A DNA stretch of 64,000 nt from Enterococcus sp. 9D6_DIV0238 (GCF_002174455.2 NZ_CP147246.1:2644001-2708000), one strand, 5' to 3'; counted from the stretch's first letter, positions 50,801-58,764 are shown. The notes: generated from the sequence alone by a model not told the origin. Translations and numbers: made by a program.

Positions 50801-51000
50801 AACAGAAAGCAAAAATCAAGGAGAAACAAGAGAAAATAAAGACGAAAATCATGAACCAAGCCTATACCTTCGAAGGGTTGCCGACAATTCCTAAATACGG
50901 CTTATTTACTGGTTTATCTGGAATCGGCCATCAAATTTTACGAATGCATACCCCAGAAACAACAGCAGATGTATTAACACTGACTTTACCAAAAAAATAA
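47887..51000 (+). CDS. lanM: Class II lanthipeptide synthetase LanM
   Basis: This 1037-residue bifunctional enzyme has an N-terminal dehydratase domain (about 130-560) with GAGDSHDRGKSVAIL, LVYKPKNLAISERF, LNGNDFHLENVLA and VLIDLETIIQ, the kinase-like residues that phosphorylate Ser/Thr. The C-terminal LanC-like cyclase (about 680-1037) has zinc ligands Cys905 (DLWCYGSTG), Cys950 and His951 (CLCHGN). All key residues are present, so the enzyme should be active. The length is usual for LanM. AAAGGAGAC precedes the ATG. It acts on the precursor encoded 124 bases upstream and is followed by the transporter after 16 bases. Confidence 0.96.
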   Translation: MSLNNLAKATSIRQRYDLLKKYYVGKTESPNTSSLENYKKWRSRPTTVTDERFEEILQSARLTKEEFDLAIKELTEEEKDYIFSEIQTDDWLQMTQEILEQDDHLVNDVFDESKANFTYALRLHIDYFERKLKEILKEFSEVEVQASAMMDYVGEVINRFMDIGLRTYVYDLHVTKEKLEIEPELDEKKAFQKYLISRFDSKEKVADFFAHYPVLARLYAETISFQLVNFKELMEALDESQDELNDIFKLRLPLSLTGLKMGAGDSHDRGKSVAILTFHGESELVYKPKNLAISERFDRFVAEVQKLDASFDFYLTTKIVKENYSFEERLLYLECVTEADVHHYYRQFGQTIALVYLLNGNDFHLENVLAFEKYPVLIDLETIIQNHFPMPDSQNAIVKVMQENGESVVMSGLVPIYLFEERAEEDVEGASKGIQLSALSGGEQKLPYKVLKLVNFDSVNMQFLYQEHITDAAENIPMYHGEKVDFVPYIDTIVKGFKEFSAFALNNQETLAEIVENIFSDCLVRNVIKTTQSYGDLLDYSTHPTCMVDYIEREKLFENLWMHGYSNAQPVPFEVRDMLQHDVPIFFNPTSSRDLVASQGEVIKDMYPDRAIDLEVAKVKGYSKQEETEQLDYLKTSFGLYHSTDLQEKRVPLKDITGQTIFEKGAYAIGEAILEAAFLGEDSIAWKDIEESSPDNYVVNVMNENFYDGITGMYLYFSELYYALKEPQFKEAYQLAEKLVLKLEEDYVDSVSAFYGSFAAVYPLLYTYRMTKEEQLLQAAESIAEKYMTNYDPETIESYDWNGGTASIIKVFVLLYQETGQRRYYDFAKRLLFDLDLNKVTQGGFAHGYSGVIHAANSLLTVTDDLEVELIIKKCLIKERTTFDPKQKGWLDLRPVPPMVNDLWCYGSTGIGLAYLDLLNTGFTDSKLQSEVQLAADRLLAQDKRDDCLCHGNLGDLAFLNAFGETTFATAEQKAKIKEKQEKIKTKIMNQAYTFEGLPTIPKYGLFTGLSGIGHQILRMHTPETTADVLTLTLPKK

Positions 51001-51016
51001 GAAAGGGGGCGTTGTT

Positions 51017-53158
51017 TTGGTGAAAAAAGTTCCATTTATTGAGCAAAGTGAACATAGTGAATGTGGTCTTGCCTGTACCGCTATGGTATTGAATTATTAT
51101 GATGATCATGTGACCTTGAGCCACTTGCGCGATGTCTATGGCGTACCCAAAGGTGGGAATACCTTAACCAATCTTTACCAAATTTTACTGGATAGAGGAA
51201 TCGAAACGAAAGCGATCCGAGTACTGGAATTAGATGTTTTAGAAGAACAAACAGCACCAACGATTTGCTTTTGGGAAGAGCGACATTACGTTGTTTTAGA
51301 AAAGCTAACAGCGAAAGAGGCCATCATCCTTGATCCATCTACAGGGAGAAAAAAAATCAGACGAGAAGAATTCATCGCTGGTTTTTCAAATATTGCACTG
51401 ATTTTAGTCGATATCGATGTCACTGTGTCACAAAGAAAAAAAGCAAAAAATGCGACATGGGTCATATTGAAAGATATTTTAAAGAGTAAAAAAGCGCGTG
51501 TAGCAGTTTTTATTTTATTAACGCTGCTTATACAAGGTGTGACGATCATCGTTCCACGAATCACCCAAATGATCATCGATGGTGCAGATTCTGTGGTCAG
51601 CAACGGGCTTCAGATCGGCTTAACTATTTTGGCGTTATTTATCGCCTATTATTTTTTACAGGTGGCCAGAGGTTTAGTATTGATTTTATTGGAAAACTTA
51701 TTCGATCTAACCTTGATGAAAGAATTTATGCAAAAAATTATTCATCTGCCCTTGCGCTTTTTCATTAATCGTTCGACGGGTGATTTGATTTTTAGAGCGA
51801 ATTTAAGTGTGATCATCCAGCAAATCATGAGCCAGCGAATGTTAACGATTTTTGTCGATTTCCTTTTCGTATTTATTTACTTGATTTTGATGATCAGCAT
51901 GTCTGTTAAATTGACATTGATTGCAATTTTCGGTGCATTGCTTATGGGCTTGATTTCCGTAGTCAACTCGAGAAGAGTTCAAAGCATCACTAATAAAGAA
52001 TTGATTGCCCAATCAAAAGTGCAGCGTATTTTAGTTGAATTGTTTGAAGGAATGGAGACCGTGAAGTCGTCAGGCTCTGAAAACGAGTTCTATACAAAGT
52101 GGCGGAATGAGTTCAAAAATCAAATTGGTTTACGGGCTGAGAAGAGTCGCTTTTCAACTTGGGTCAGAACGATTCAAACCTCGATTCAGTTTATTTTACC
52201 GATCACATTGATTTATATCGGATTGATGCAGGTCGTAGCCGGTCAGGTGACTTTAGGGGAACTGATCAGTTTTAATGCATTGGCAGGAGCTTTTATCACA
52301 CCGATCGTTACAGTGTTTGATTCTTATACGGAGTTACTTTTATTGCGCTCTTATTTTGGTAAGCTGAATGAGATTTTAGAAGCCAAAGAGAGTCCTCGCT
52401 TAACACAGGCAGATGAAAAGATCACTCGTATTGATGAAATTGCAGCAAATGATATTTCATTCAAATACAGTCATTTTGAAGAAGAAATCTTGACGTCTGT
52501 TAGCTTCAAGATCGCAGCAGGAGAAAAAGTTGCGATCGTTGGGAAAAGCGGATCTGGAAAAAGTACGTTATTGAAGCTGCTGGCAGGCTTATATGATGTT
52601 AGTGCTGGAGACATTCGTTTTAATGATATCGATATAAGTAAAATTGATGAAACGTCTATAAAAAGCTGTGTGAGTATCGTGAATCAAAAGCCAACGATTT
52701 TTAATGCATCACTTTATGAAAATATCGTGTTGAATCAAAATGATGTCGCGCAAGAGCGGGTGGAACAGGCGATTTTTGATTCTAAAGTAGACGAAATCAT
52801 AATGAACTTACCGTTAGGTTTGGAAACACAAATTTCAGAAGGCGGTATGAATTTGTCTGGCGGTCAGATGCAGCGGATTTCGATTGCTCGTGCGTTAGTC
52901 AAGGAAACAAGTTTATTATTGATGGATGAACCGACAAGCTCATTAGATAATATTTCGGAGAACTTCATTATGAATAGACTAAAAATGTATGACTTTACTT
53001 GTATCATCGTTGCCCATCGGTTAAATACGATCAAGCATTTCGATCGGATTTTGGTAATGGATCAAGGCAGAATCGTTGAAGAAGGAACACATGACGAACT
53101 ATTGGAGTTAAAAGGACATTATTATTCCATTTATGTTGATCCGCAAAATATTAGTTAA
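51017..53158 (+). CDS. lanT: Lanthipeptide ABC transporter with C39 leader peptidase (LanT)
   Basis: This 713-residue exporter cuts the leader and exports the modified peptide. The N-terminal C39 peptidase has Cys16 in SECGLAC, His90 in ERHYVVL and Asp106 in LDPSTG. A membrane domain of about six helices follows (about 155-440). The ATPase domain has Walker A GKSGSGKST near 508-516, LSGGQMQRISIARAL, and Walker B LLLMDEPTSSLD. The start is TTG 51017 or GTG 51020, with AAAGGGGG upstream. The peptidase matches the GS site of the precursor. No separate immunity transporter (LanFEG) or LanI gene is recognisable nearby. Confidence 0.95.
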   Translation: MVKKVPFIEQSEHSECGLACTAMVLNYYDDHVTLSHLRDVYGVPKGGNTLTNLYQILLDRGIETKAIRVLELDVLEEQTAPTICFWEERHYVVLEKLTAKEAIILDPSTGRKKIRREEFIAGFSNIALILVDIDVTVSQRKKAKNATWVILKDILKSKKARVAVFILLTLLIQGVTIIVPRITQMIIDGADSVVSNGLQIGLTILALFIAYYFLQVARGLVLILLENLFDLTLMKEFMQKIIHLPLRFFINRSTGDLIFRANLSVIIQQIMSQRMLTIFVDFLFVFIYLILMISMSVKLTLIAIFGALLMGLISVVNSRRVQSITNKELIAQSKVQRILVELFEGMETVKSSGSENEFYTKWRNEFKNQIGLRAEKSRFSTWVRTIQTSIQFILPITLIYIGLMQVVAGQVTLGELISFNALAGAFITPIVTVFDSYTELLLLRSYFGKLNEILEAKESPRLTQADEKITRIDEIAANDISFKYSHFEEEILTSVSFKIAAGEKVAIVGKSGSGKSTLLKLLAGLYDVSAGDIRFNDIDISKIDETSIKSCVSIVNQKPTIFNASLYENIVLNQNDVAQERVEQAIFDSKVDEIIMNLPLGLETQISEGGMNLSGGQMQRISIARALVKETSLLLMDEPTSSLDNISENFIMNRLKMYDFTCIIVAHRLNTIKHFDRILVMDQGRIVEEGTHDELLELKGHYYSIYVDPQNIS

Positions 53159-53220
53159 GAGATGATAGGTGATTTTAAAAATAGGAGAAAACTCTTGGTT
53201 ATCATAGGGGGAGAAAAGCT

Positions 53221-53841
53221 ATGGCAGTTATTGGGTATATGCGTGTTAGTACACATCTTCAAAAATTTGATTCACAACAACAGGCACTGGATGATTACGG
53301 TGTAGATATGATTTTTAAAGAGTATGAAAGTGGACGGAAAAGCTTTCGAAATGAGCTAAACAAGGCATTAGATATTCTTGAACCGGGCGATACATTTGTG
53401 ATTTTCAAATTGGACCGGTTAGCAAGGGGAACAAAGCAGTTGCTTGTTTTACTGGAGCGGTTCAATGAACTGAATATCAATTTTGTCAGTATTGAAAATA
53501 ACATCGATACCTCAACACCAATGGGCCGATTCTTCTTTACGATCATGGGTGCTTTTGCCGAGATGGAAGCAGAATTGATTCGGGAACGTGTTTTAGCAGG
53601 ACTGAATGCTGCAAAGCAAAAAGGAGTGGTTTTAGGTCGACCGCCTTTAGTTGATCAGGTCAATGAAGCGCTTGAGTTATACCATAACACGAAGCTTCCC
53701 GCTGAACAAATTTCAAAACGCTGCGGGATTTCGATTTCTACCTTGTATCATCATTTAAGAAAAGAAGGCGTTTATCGAACAAAAACGACGAATGACCTAA
53801 TCGATATGGGCGAATTTATGGTTAGAGGTACTAAAAATTAA
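53221..53841 (+). CDS. Serine recombinase/resolvase 2, right boundary of the island
   Basis: This 206-residue small serine recombinase has Ser10 in YMRVSTHLQK, IFKLDRLARGTKQLL, STPMGRFFFTIMGAFAEMEAELIRERV, and a C-terminal helix-turn-helix (AEQISKRCGISISTLYHHLR). Long stretches are the same as in recombinase 1 (for example NNIDTSTPMGRFFFTIMGAF), yet flanking codons differ, so the two are older paralogues. It starts 62 bases after lanT with AGGGGGAG as ribosome binding site and may be co-transcribed with the lan genes. The tail (DMGEFMVRGTKN) is about 17 residues longer than in recombinase 1. Confidence 0.9.
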   Translation: MAVIGYMRVSTHLQKFDSQQQALDDYGVDMIFKEYESGRKSFRNELNKALDILEPGDTFVIFKLDRLARGTKQLLVLLERFNELNINFVSIENNIDTSTPMGRFFFTIMGAFAEMEAELIRERVLAGLNAAKQKGVVLGRPPLVDQVNEALELYHNTKLPAEQISKRCGISISTLYHHLRKEGVYRTKTTNDLIDMGEFMVRGTKN

Positions 53842-53854
53842 CGTCAGTTAAATA

Positions 53855-53902
53855 AAAAAGAGAGGAAAACTAAACATCCGTTTAGTTTTCCTCTCTTTTT
53901 CT
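53855..53902. terminator. Bidirectional terminator between recombinase 2 and chitinase
   Basis: Perfect 21-base arms (53855-53875 and 53880-53900) containing GAGAGGAAAACTAAAC have A/T runs on both sides. It serves converging genes. Confidence 0.92.
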
Positions 53903-53913
53903 TTTATGACCTG

Positions 53914-54963
53914 TTACTGTAAAATTTGCGCATATCTTGTTGCAAATTCATTGTTGTATGATACACCATTGACATTTGTGCCGACATCCCAATTTGCTGA
54001 CCAAGTCATCAAACCTTTGATTGGGTTGCCATCTTTTTTCAATTGCTCTAATGCTTTGTAGACAGCCGTTGGATCGATAACATAACCGCTTCCAGCAGCA
54101 TCTACATTTGCTGGTAAACCTAAGACCAATTTATCGTTAGGGATTTTTAAGAATGTTCTTGTTCCGTGGATCATTGAATCAGACATGTAATAAAGGAATT
54201 CATACTTAAGTGTATCGTCACTTTGTGGGATCCACTTCATGATTTCATCTACCCAGACACCATCGCCACCTTGATTATATAATTGTGGCGCAATATAGTC
54301 ATAGTAGCCATCCAAAGAGGTAATATATTTTTCATAAGCAGCACCTGGTTTTAAATAGGGGAATTCAGGCGCCATTGTGATAATGAAGTTTTTACCTTGT
54401 GCTTTATAGTGATTTTTTACAATTTTTAGTGCTGCTGGAATAACAGTCTGATTATCACCTGCCGTAATAGCAGATTGTTCTAAATCAATATCAAGTCCGT
54501 CAAACCCGTAAGTTTCTACTTGGCGGATGATTTCATTGGCAAATGCCTGCTCATCGCCAGCTTGTAATTGAATGTGAGCATCAGCTCCACCTAAAGCAAG
54601 TAATACAGCACGACCTTGACTGTTCAGCGTTGCTACATCTTGACGAAATGCTGCATCCGTTTTGTTGTAAGGGGCGAATGTCGGGATTCGACTGACACCG
54701 TCACTTTTCATAAAGGAAACAGGGACTACATTATAAGCTTTGTTGATGTCTGTTAAAGAGATATTTGCCGATGTTCCTTGTTTGTAGCCATCTCTTCCTT
54801 TAGACGCCCAGTTATGCCAATAGCCAACTAAAACCTTTTTATTTGCTACGCTGACCATATCACTGGCAGCATCAGCTGCTTCTACAGGTGTGCTGGTAAA
54901 CAGACCACCGGCAAGGATACCGGAAACGATTAAAGCCGCTGGAATAAGTTGTTTGATTTTCAT
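53914..54963 (-). CDS. GH18 chitinase
   Basis: This 349-residue secreted enzyme has a signal peptide (about 1-30, ending PVEAADA). The GH18 barrel follows, with KVLVGYWHNWASKG at its first strand and the catalytic motif FDGLDIDLEQS (DxxDxDxE, Glu near 161). APQLYNQGGDG and the C-terminal MTWSANWDVG carry substrate-binding residues. It lacks extra carbohydrate-binding modules. The gene is 31 bases downstream of an LPMO gene, the same pair as in E. faecalis (EF0361/EF0362). Together they degrade chitin or related glycans outside the cell. Confidence 0.95.
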   Translation of the reverse strand: MKIKQLIPAALIVSGILAGGLFTSTPVEAADAASDMVSVANKKVLVGYWHNWASKGRDGYKQGTSANISLTDINKAYNVVPVSFMKSDGVSRIPTFAPYNKTDAAFRQDVATLNSQGRAVLLALGGADAHIQLQAGDEQAFANEIIRQVETYGFDGLDIDLEQSAITAGDNQTVIPAALKIVKNHYKAQGKNFIITMAPEFPYLKPGAAYEKYITSLDGYYDYIAPQLYNQGGDGVWVDEIMKWIPQSDDTLKYEFLYYMSDSMIHGTRTFLKIPNDKLVLGLPANVDAAGSGYVIDPTAVYKALEQLKKDGNPIKGLMTWSANWDVGTNVNGVSYNNEFATRYAQILQ

Positions 54964-54994
54964 TCTAAATTCTCCTTTTGATCGATAAGTTGGA

Positions 54995-55579
54995 TTATTT
55001 TACGTTCACGTCGATTGCTTGGTAAAATGCGTTTGTTGTATCATAGACGTTCCAAACTGCGTAAATAACATGATAGCCTTTACGATCAGCAGGGACAGTT
55101 ACCGTGTGTTTAACACTTGCTTCAGGAATCGTCCCATTATCATCTACGGTACCGATCAAATCAAAATTTTTGATGTCTAAAGGTTGATTAGGGTTCCAAC
55201 CTTGTTTTGTCATATAGTAGTTCCAAGTCGAAGTTCTGTGGCGTGCAGTCAGTGTCCAGGTAAGGCTAAGTGGACCTGCTGTAATATCTGATTTCACCCA
55301 GCGATCAGCAGTCTGCTCATCCAAAGGATCGAACCCGGTCACACCAGCACTTGCTAACTTTCCAGTAATAAAGGTATTTTTAGTAGCTTCAATACTTTGA
55401 GGCTCCCATTCAGCACGACCAACATTTTTGTTGACTTTTCCACCAGCAGCACTACCGAAGTATGCACGGCTTCCAGGTGAAGAAACATATCCGTGGGCAT
55501 CAGCAACTGCGGTTGTAACGAATAATCCTCCGGCCAATAAACTAAGTGACAGAACAGCTTTTAACAATGTCTTTTTCAC
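54995..55579 (-). CDS. Lytic polysaccharide monooxygenase AA10 (chitin-binding protein)
   Basis: This 194-residue secreted copper enzyme has a signal peptide ending VADA directly before His29 of HGYVSSPGSRAYFG. After cleavage this His is the N terminus and one half of the copper histidine brace. The second brace His is in TARHRTSTW near 112. It cleaves crystalline chitin oxidatively and helps the chitinase encoded next. AGGAGGAATTAG precedes the start. A cre-like site 27 bases upstream of the start suggests carbon control. Confidence 0.94.
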   Translation of the reverse strand: MKKTLLKAVLSLSLLAGGLFVTTAVADAHGYVSSPGSRAYFGSAAGGKVNKNVGRAEWEPQSIEATKNTFITGKLASAGVTGFDPLDEQTADRWVKSDITAGPLSLTWTLTARHRTSTWNYYMTKQGWNPNQPLDIKNFDLIGTVDDNGTIPEASVKHTVTVPADRKGYHVIYAVWNVYDTTNAFYQAIDVNVK

Positions 55580-55605
55580 TCTAATTCCTCCTAAAAAATG
55601 TTTTT

Positions 55606-55620
55606 GTAGCGCTTACAAAA
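55606..55620. promoter_or_regulatory. cre-like site upstream of the LPMO-chitinase operon
   Basis: TTGTAGCGCTTACAA resembles the palindromic cre TGTAAGCGCTTACA with one base missing. On the minus strand TTGTAAGCGCTACAA is one position off WTGNAANCGNWNNCW. It is the same variant as at 2398-2412. Confidence 0.6.
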
Positions 55621-55702
55621 AGATTATAACATTCTTATATATATTATTCAAATAATATATATAATATAAAATAAATAATTTAAAAACGTATGATTTATAC
55701 CT

Positions 55703-55755
55703 AAAAAAAACGAGAACAAATAACGTGGTATATCGCTATCTGTTCTCATTTTTTA
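55703..55755 (-). terminator. Terminator after the RRNPP-type regulator gene
   Basis: GAGAACA-AATA on the left pairs with TATC-TGTTCTC on the right, with A and T runs outside. On the minus strand it ends the regulator's transcript. Confidence 0.75.
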
Positions 55756-55776
55756 AGACGTATATTGTGTAGCGTT

Positions 55777-56622
55777 TTAGCGCTTTAATTCTTTTTCATC
55801 GTTTTTGATCACGTTCAAAAGACTTTGATTGTCATTAAAAGCAGCAAAAGCTTTCGCACTACTGTAGTCTGGGACAATCAAATCATCCGACAACATAAAC
55901 GCATTGAATGCAGCTTCATAAGCTAGAAGATCCAGCATATAAAGTGATTGATAGGTCTTATTCAGCGCCATTCCTTTTGAAGCAAGCTCAAAAGCTGCTT
56001 CGTAGTTTTTGATCAAAGAATAGAATTTAGCTGTATTAAAGTAAACTTTTGTCGCCTTGATTGGCATTTTGACCGTCATTTTATTCAGCATTTCAATTGA
56101 TTTTTCATAATAAACTTGTGCTTTATCTAATTCATCTGCCATTTCATAGACGATTCCTAAGCTATTGACAGAAAGGATCGCATAAATCGAATTTGCATCT
56201 CCAAGTTCATCCGCACGATAAAAGTAAAATAGGCTGTCAGTTGTATTATTGTAGCCTAAGAGATTTGTGATCCCCATATAATAGAACCAGCGAATTTCCA
56301 ATTCTCTATTTTGAAAATCAGAAACGTTGATCGTGGATTCTTTCAAAAGAGCTTGTGCTTCTTTATGCTTAAAGGTATTACATAACTCTTCTACTGTATT
56401 CAATAAATTTGTTAATTTTTTTTCTTCGTTATCATCTAGAACACTTTCTAGACTAAGGTTCAATCTTTTGCAGATCGCATCAAGGATTTCAAGACTGTCA
56501 CAGATATTTTTATTTTCGATATTACTGATTGTTCCTTGAGTACAAATACCTGCAGCAAGAGTGACTTGTGATAGTTTTTTTTGTTTTCTTACGGAACGGA
56601 TGATGTCTCCTTTGATTCTCAT
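55777..56622 (-). CDS. XRE-family regulator with TPR-like C-terminal region (PlcR/Rgg-like)
   Basis: This 281-residue regulator has an N-terminal helix-turn-helix (about 5-62, IIRSVRKQKKLSQVTLAAGICTQGTISNIEN). Helical repeats of TPR type follow: NSLGIVYEMADELDKAQVYYEKSIEML near 153-179 and TAKFYSLIKNYEAAFELASKGMAL near 190-215. That is the layout of peptide-sensing RRNPP regulators. GAGGGGAAT precedes the ATG. A divergent short ORF with a strong ribosome binding site lies less than 100 bases away. The target genes are unknown; the chitinase operon downstream on the same strand and the thioesterase are candidates. Confidence 0.85.
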   Translation of the reverse strand: MRIKGDIIRSVRKQKKLSQVTLAAGICTQGTISNIENKNICDSLEILDAICKRLNLSLESVLDDNEEKKLTNLLNTVEELCNTFKHKEAQALLKESTINVSDFQNRELEIRWFYYMGITNLLGYNNTTDSLFYFYRADELGDANSIYAILSVNSLGIVYEMADELDKAQVYYEKSIEMLNKMTVKMPIKATKVYFNTAKFYSLIKNYEAAFELASKGMALNKTYQSLYMLDLLAYEAAFNAFMLSDDLIVPDYSSAKAFAAFNDNQSLLNVIKNDEKELKR

Positions 56623-56718
56623 ATAATTCCCCTCTATGTTTATGCATTATATTTATAGTTTTATATAATAGTATGGTATTATTCCTATAGAAGCAACTAA
56701 TTTTTTGGAGGTATGGAG

Positions 56719-56781
56719 ATGGAAACACTTTTAGAGTTACTGACTTTAGTGTCCCCTTACGGCAATACTGGACACGTATAG
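56719..56781 (+). CDS. Candidate signalling peptide ORF, 20 aa
   Basis: The ORF encodes METLLELLTLVSPYGNTGHV, or two residues more if the first ATG at 56713 is used. GGAGG at 56707-56711 gives seven bases of spacing to 56719 but only one to 56713, so the second ATG is preferred. It is divergent from a peptide-receptor-type regulator. A TATAAT box lies at 56664-56669. An inverted repeat (AGATATTTTT at 56851-56860 with AAAAATATCT at 56894-56903) followed by T may end its transcript. Against a pheromone, the sequence also resembles the first residues of M20/M42 peptidases, so it could be a gene remnant. Confidence 0.45.
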   Translation: METLLELLTLVSPYGNTGHV

Positions 56782-57021
56782 TTTGAAAAAATTAGTTCCT
56801 GGGAGTTTTTATGTGACAAATAGATAAGGGTGAAAGCTTTTCAAGATGGGAGATATTTTTTCTCGATTTTGGAAAGTTTTTTTATTTGATTTCAAAAATA
56901 TCTTTTTTATATTTTAAGCTTTTGTTTTCTCAATACGTTGATCAAACCACGATCAGCATTCTCACTTTAAAAGTCTTATGTTATAATTTAACTGGTTATG
57001 TTGAAAAAAGGAGGAGATCCA

Positions 57022-57762
57022 GTGGGAAAAAAATTTACAACACCATATGAAGTTGCATACTATGATGGAGATATCACAAGAAAGATGACAATTCCATCTA
57101 TGCTGGCAGTGGTGATCAAAACCTCAGAGGAACAAAGTGATGCCTTAGAGCGTGGAGCGGATTACGTCGCGTCATTTGGTCTTGGCTGGGTCATTACGAA
57201 TTATGAAATCCACATTACTCGTTTACCTATAGTAGGGGAAAAGCTGACAATAACGACGCAGGCGATGTCGTATAATAAATACTTTTGCTATAGAAATTTT
57301 TGGATCCATGATGAAGAAGGCAATGAATGTGTCTTGATCAAGTCAACGTTTGTTTTAATGGATAAAGAAAATCGAAAAATGAGTAGTGTATTACCAGAAA
57401 TTATCGAGCCGTACGAAAGTGAAAAAATCACAAAAATTTACCGCGGTGAGAAAATTGAAAAAATAGAAGCAGGGGAGTTTCTTCCATATCGCGTTCGCTA
57501 TTTTGATATTGATGGAAATCAACATGTAAATAATGCCATTTACTTTAATTGGTTACTAGACGTTTTAGGCTACGACTTTTTAACGACTTACGAGCCAACC
57601 TTCATCAATGTCAAGTTTGATAAGGAAGTAGAGTATGGTCAGGAGATAGAAAGTCACTTTGAAATACTTGATGATGAAAATGGCAAACAAACGCGTCATG
57701 AAATTCGGATCGCAGGTCAACTCTATTGTGAAGCAAATATGACATGGAAAAAGAGCCAATAG
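57022..57762 (+). CDS. Acyl-ACP thioesterase
   Basis: From GTG 57022, set by GGAGG eight bases before it, the protein has 246 residues; the frame open to 56998 overlaps that site. It has two hot-dog domains: the first with YEVAYYDGDITRKMTIPSMLAVVIKTSEEQ near the start, and the second beginning VRYFDIDGNQHVNNAIYFNWLLDVL near 162-186, with the conserved Asn and His of FatA-type enzymes. It releases fatty acids from acyl carrier protein in the cytosol. It is monocistronic with a terminator. Confidence 0.9.
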   Translation: MGKKFTTPYEVAYYDGDITRKMTIPSMLAVVIKTSEEQSDALERGADYVASFGLGWVITNYEIHITRLPIVGEKLTITTQAMSYNKYFCYRNFWIHDEEGNECVLIKSTFVLMDKENRKMSSVLPEIIEPYESEKITKIYRGEKIEKIEAGEFLPYRVRYFDIDGNQHVNNAIYFNWLLDVLGYDFLTTYEPTFINVKFDKEVEYGQEIESHFEILDDENGKQTRHEIRIAGQLYCEANMTWKKSQ

Positions 57763-57784
57763 CCATCACACGAAATTTATATTA

Positions 57785-57823
57785 AGATTGGGACAATTTT
57801 TTGTTTTGTCTCAGTCTTTTTTA
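57785..57823 (+). terminator. Terminator after the thioesterase gene
   Basis: AGATTGGGACAA pairs imperfectly with TTTGTCTCAGTCT and is followed by six T. Confidence 0.65.
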
Positions 57824-57896
57824 GTATAAAATAAGAGAATGATCCTTTGAACGATTTGTTGGTAATAATTTAAAAATAGGAAGGATAGATGTTCTT

Positions 57897-58730
57897 TTGA
57901 TTCGATTAGGTTTGACTTCTTTTAATGAGCATGATACGTTGACCGGAAAAAAACGTTCAACACTTTATGAATATGCGGGCTATCTACCATTCGTTGAGAT
58001 GGACACGGCTTATTACGGTATTCCTAGACAAGAGTCGGTCACAGAGTGGACAAAATCTGTTCCTGATAACTTTCGTTTTGTCATGAAAGTATACAGCGGA
58101 ATCAGCTGTCAGGGAGAGTGGCAGCAATATTATCAAAATGAGCAGGAAATGGTGACGGCATTTCTAACGAGCATGCAGCCAATGATCGAAAGCGGCAAAT
58201 TGTATGCTTTTCTGGTTCAATTTTCAGGGACATTTAGCTGTACAAAAGAGAATGTTCAGTATTTGGAAAAAATCCGTCATTGGTTTGCCGATTATCCGCT
58301 AGCGATCGAATTGCGAAATGGGTCATGGTATGCAGAGAAGTATCTCAAGCAGACATTGTCTTTCATGAAGAAAAATGAATTTTCGCTAGTGATCGTTGAT
58401 GAACCGCAGATCCCAACCAATCCAGTCCCTTTTTTCCCATTTGTTACAAATGAACAGTTTGTTTTATTTCGATTGCATGGACGTAACGCAGCTGGTTGGA
58501 TGGCCAACGACAAGGACTGGCGTAAAAAGAGAACCTTATATCGCTATAATGTTGATGAAATTGCAGATTTGAGTGAAGCGGTGGAAAAGATTGCTGGGTC
58601 AGCTAAAGAAGTCGGGGTGATTTTTAATAATAATTCCGGCGGCGATGCAGCAGGAAATTTGCTTGAGATGAAAGCGGCACTTGGAATAGAGTATGACCAG
58701 CTGAATCCAAAGCAGATCGATTTGTTTTAG
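57897..58730 (+). CDS. DUF72 (YecE-like) family protein
   Basis: This 277-residue TIM-barrel-like protein is of the DUF72 family. It has RLGLTSFNEHDTLTG at the start, VEMDTAYYGIPRQESVTEWTKSVPDNFRFVMKV near 36-68, YPLAIELRNGSW near 128-139, and FRLHGRNAAGWM and VIFNNNSGGDAAGNLLEM in the C-terminal half. The function is unknown. The TTG start at 57897 follows AAGGATAG; no ATG fits the family's N terminus better. The HAD-phosphatase gene lies 34 bases downstream and is probably in the same transcript. Confidence 0.85.
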   Translation: MIRLGLTSFNEHDTLTGKKRSTLYEYAGYLPFVEMDTAYYGIPRQESVTEWTKSVPDNFRFVMKVYSGISCQGEWQQYYQNEQEMVTAFLTSMQPMIESGKLYAFLVQFSGTFSCTKENVQYLEKIRHWFADYPLAIELRNGSWYAEKYLKQTLSFMKKNEFSLVIVDEPQIPTNPVPFFPFVTNEQFVLFRLHGRNAAGWMANDKDWRKKRTLYRYNVDEIADLSEAVEKIAGSAKEVGVIFNNNSGGDAAGNLLEMKAALGIEYDQLNPKQIDLF

Positions 58731-58764
58731 TGTGAATATGAGTAATTTAAAGAAAGGAAAGCGG

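Noticed and set aside
36185..53841. A composite transposon or prophage
   Set aside because: No transposase, integrase, phage structural genes or terminal inverted repeats were seen; only the two small serine recombinases mark the ends.
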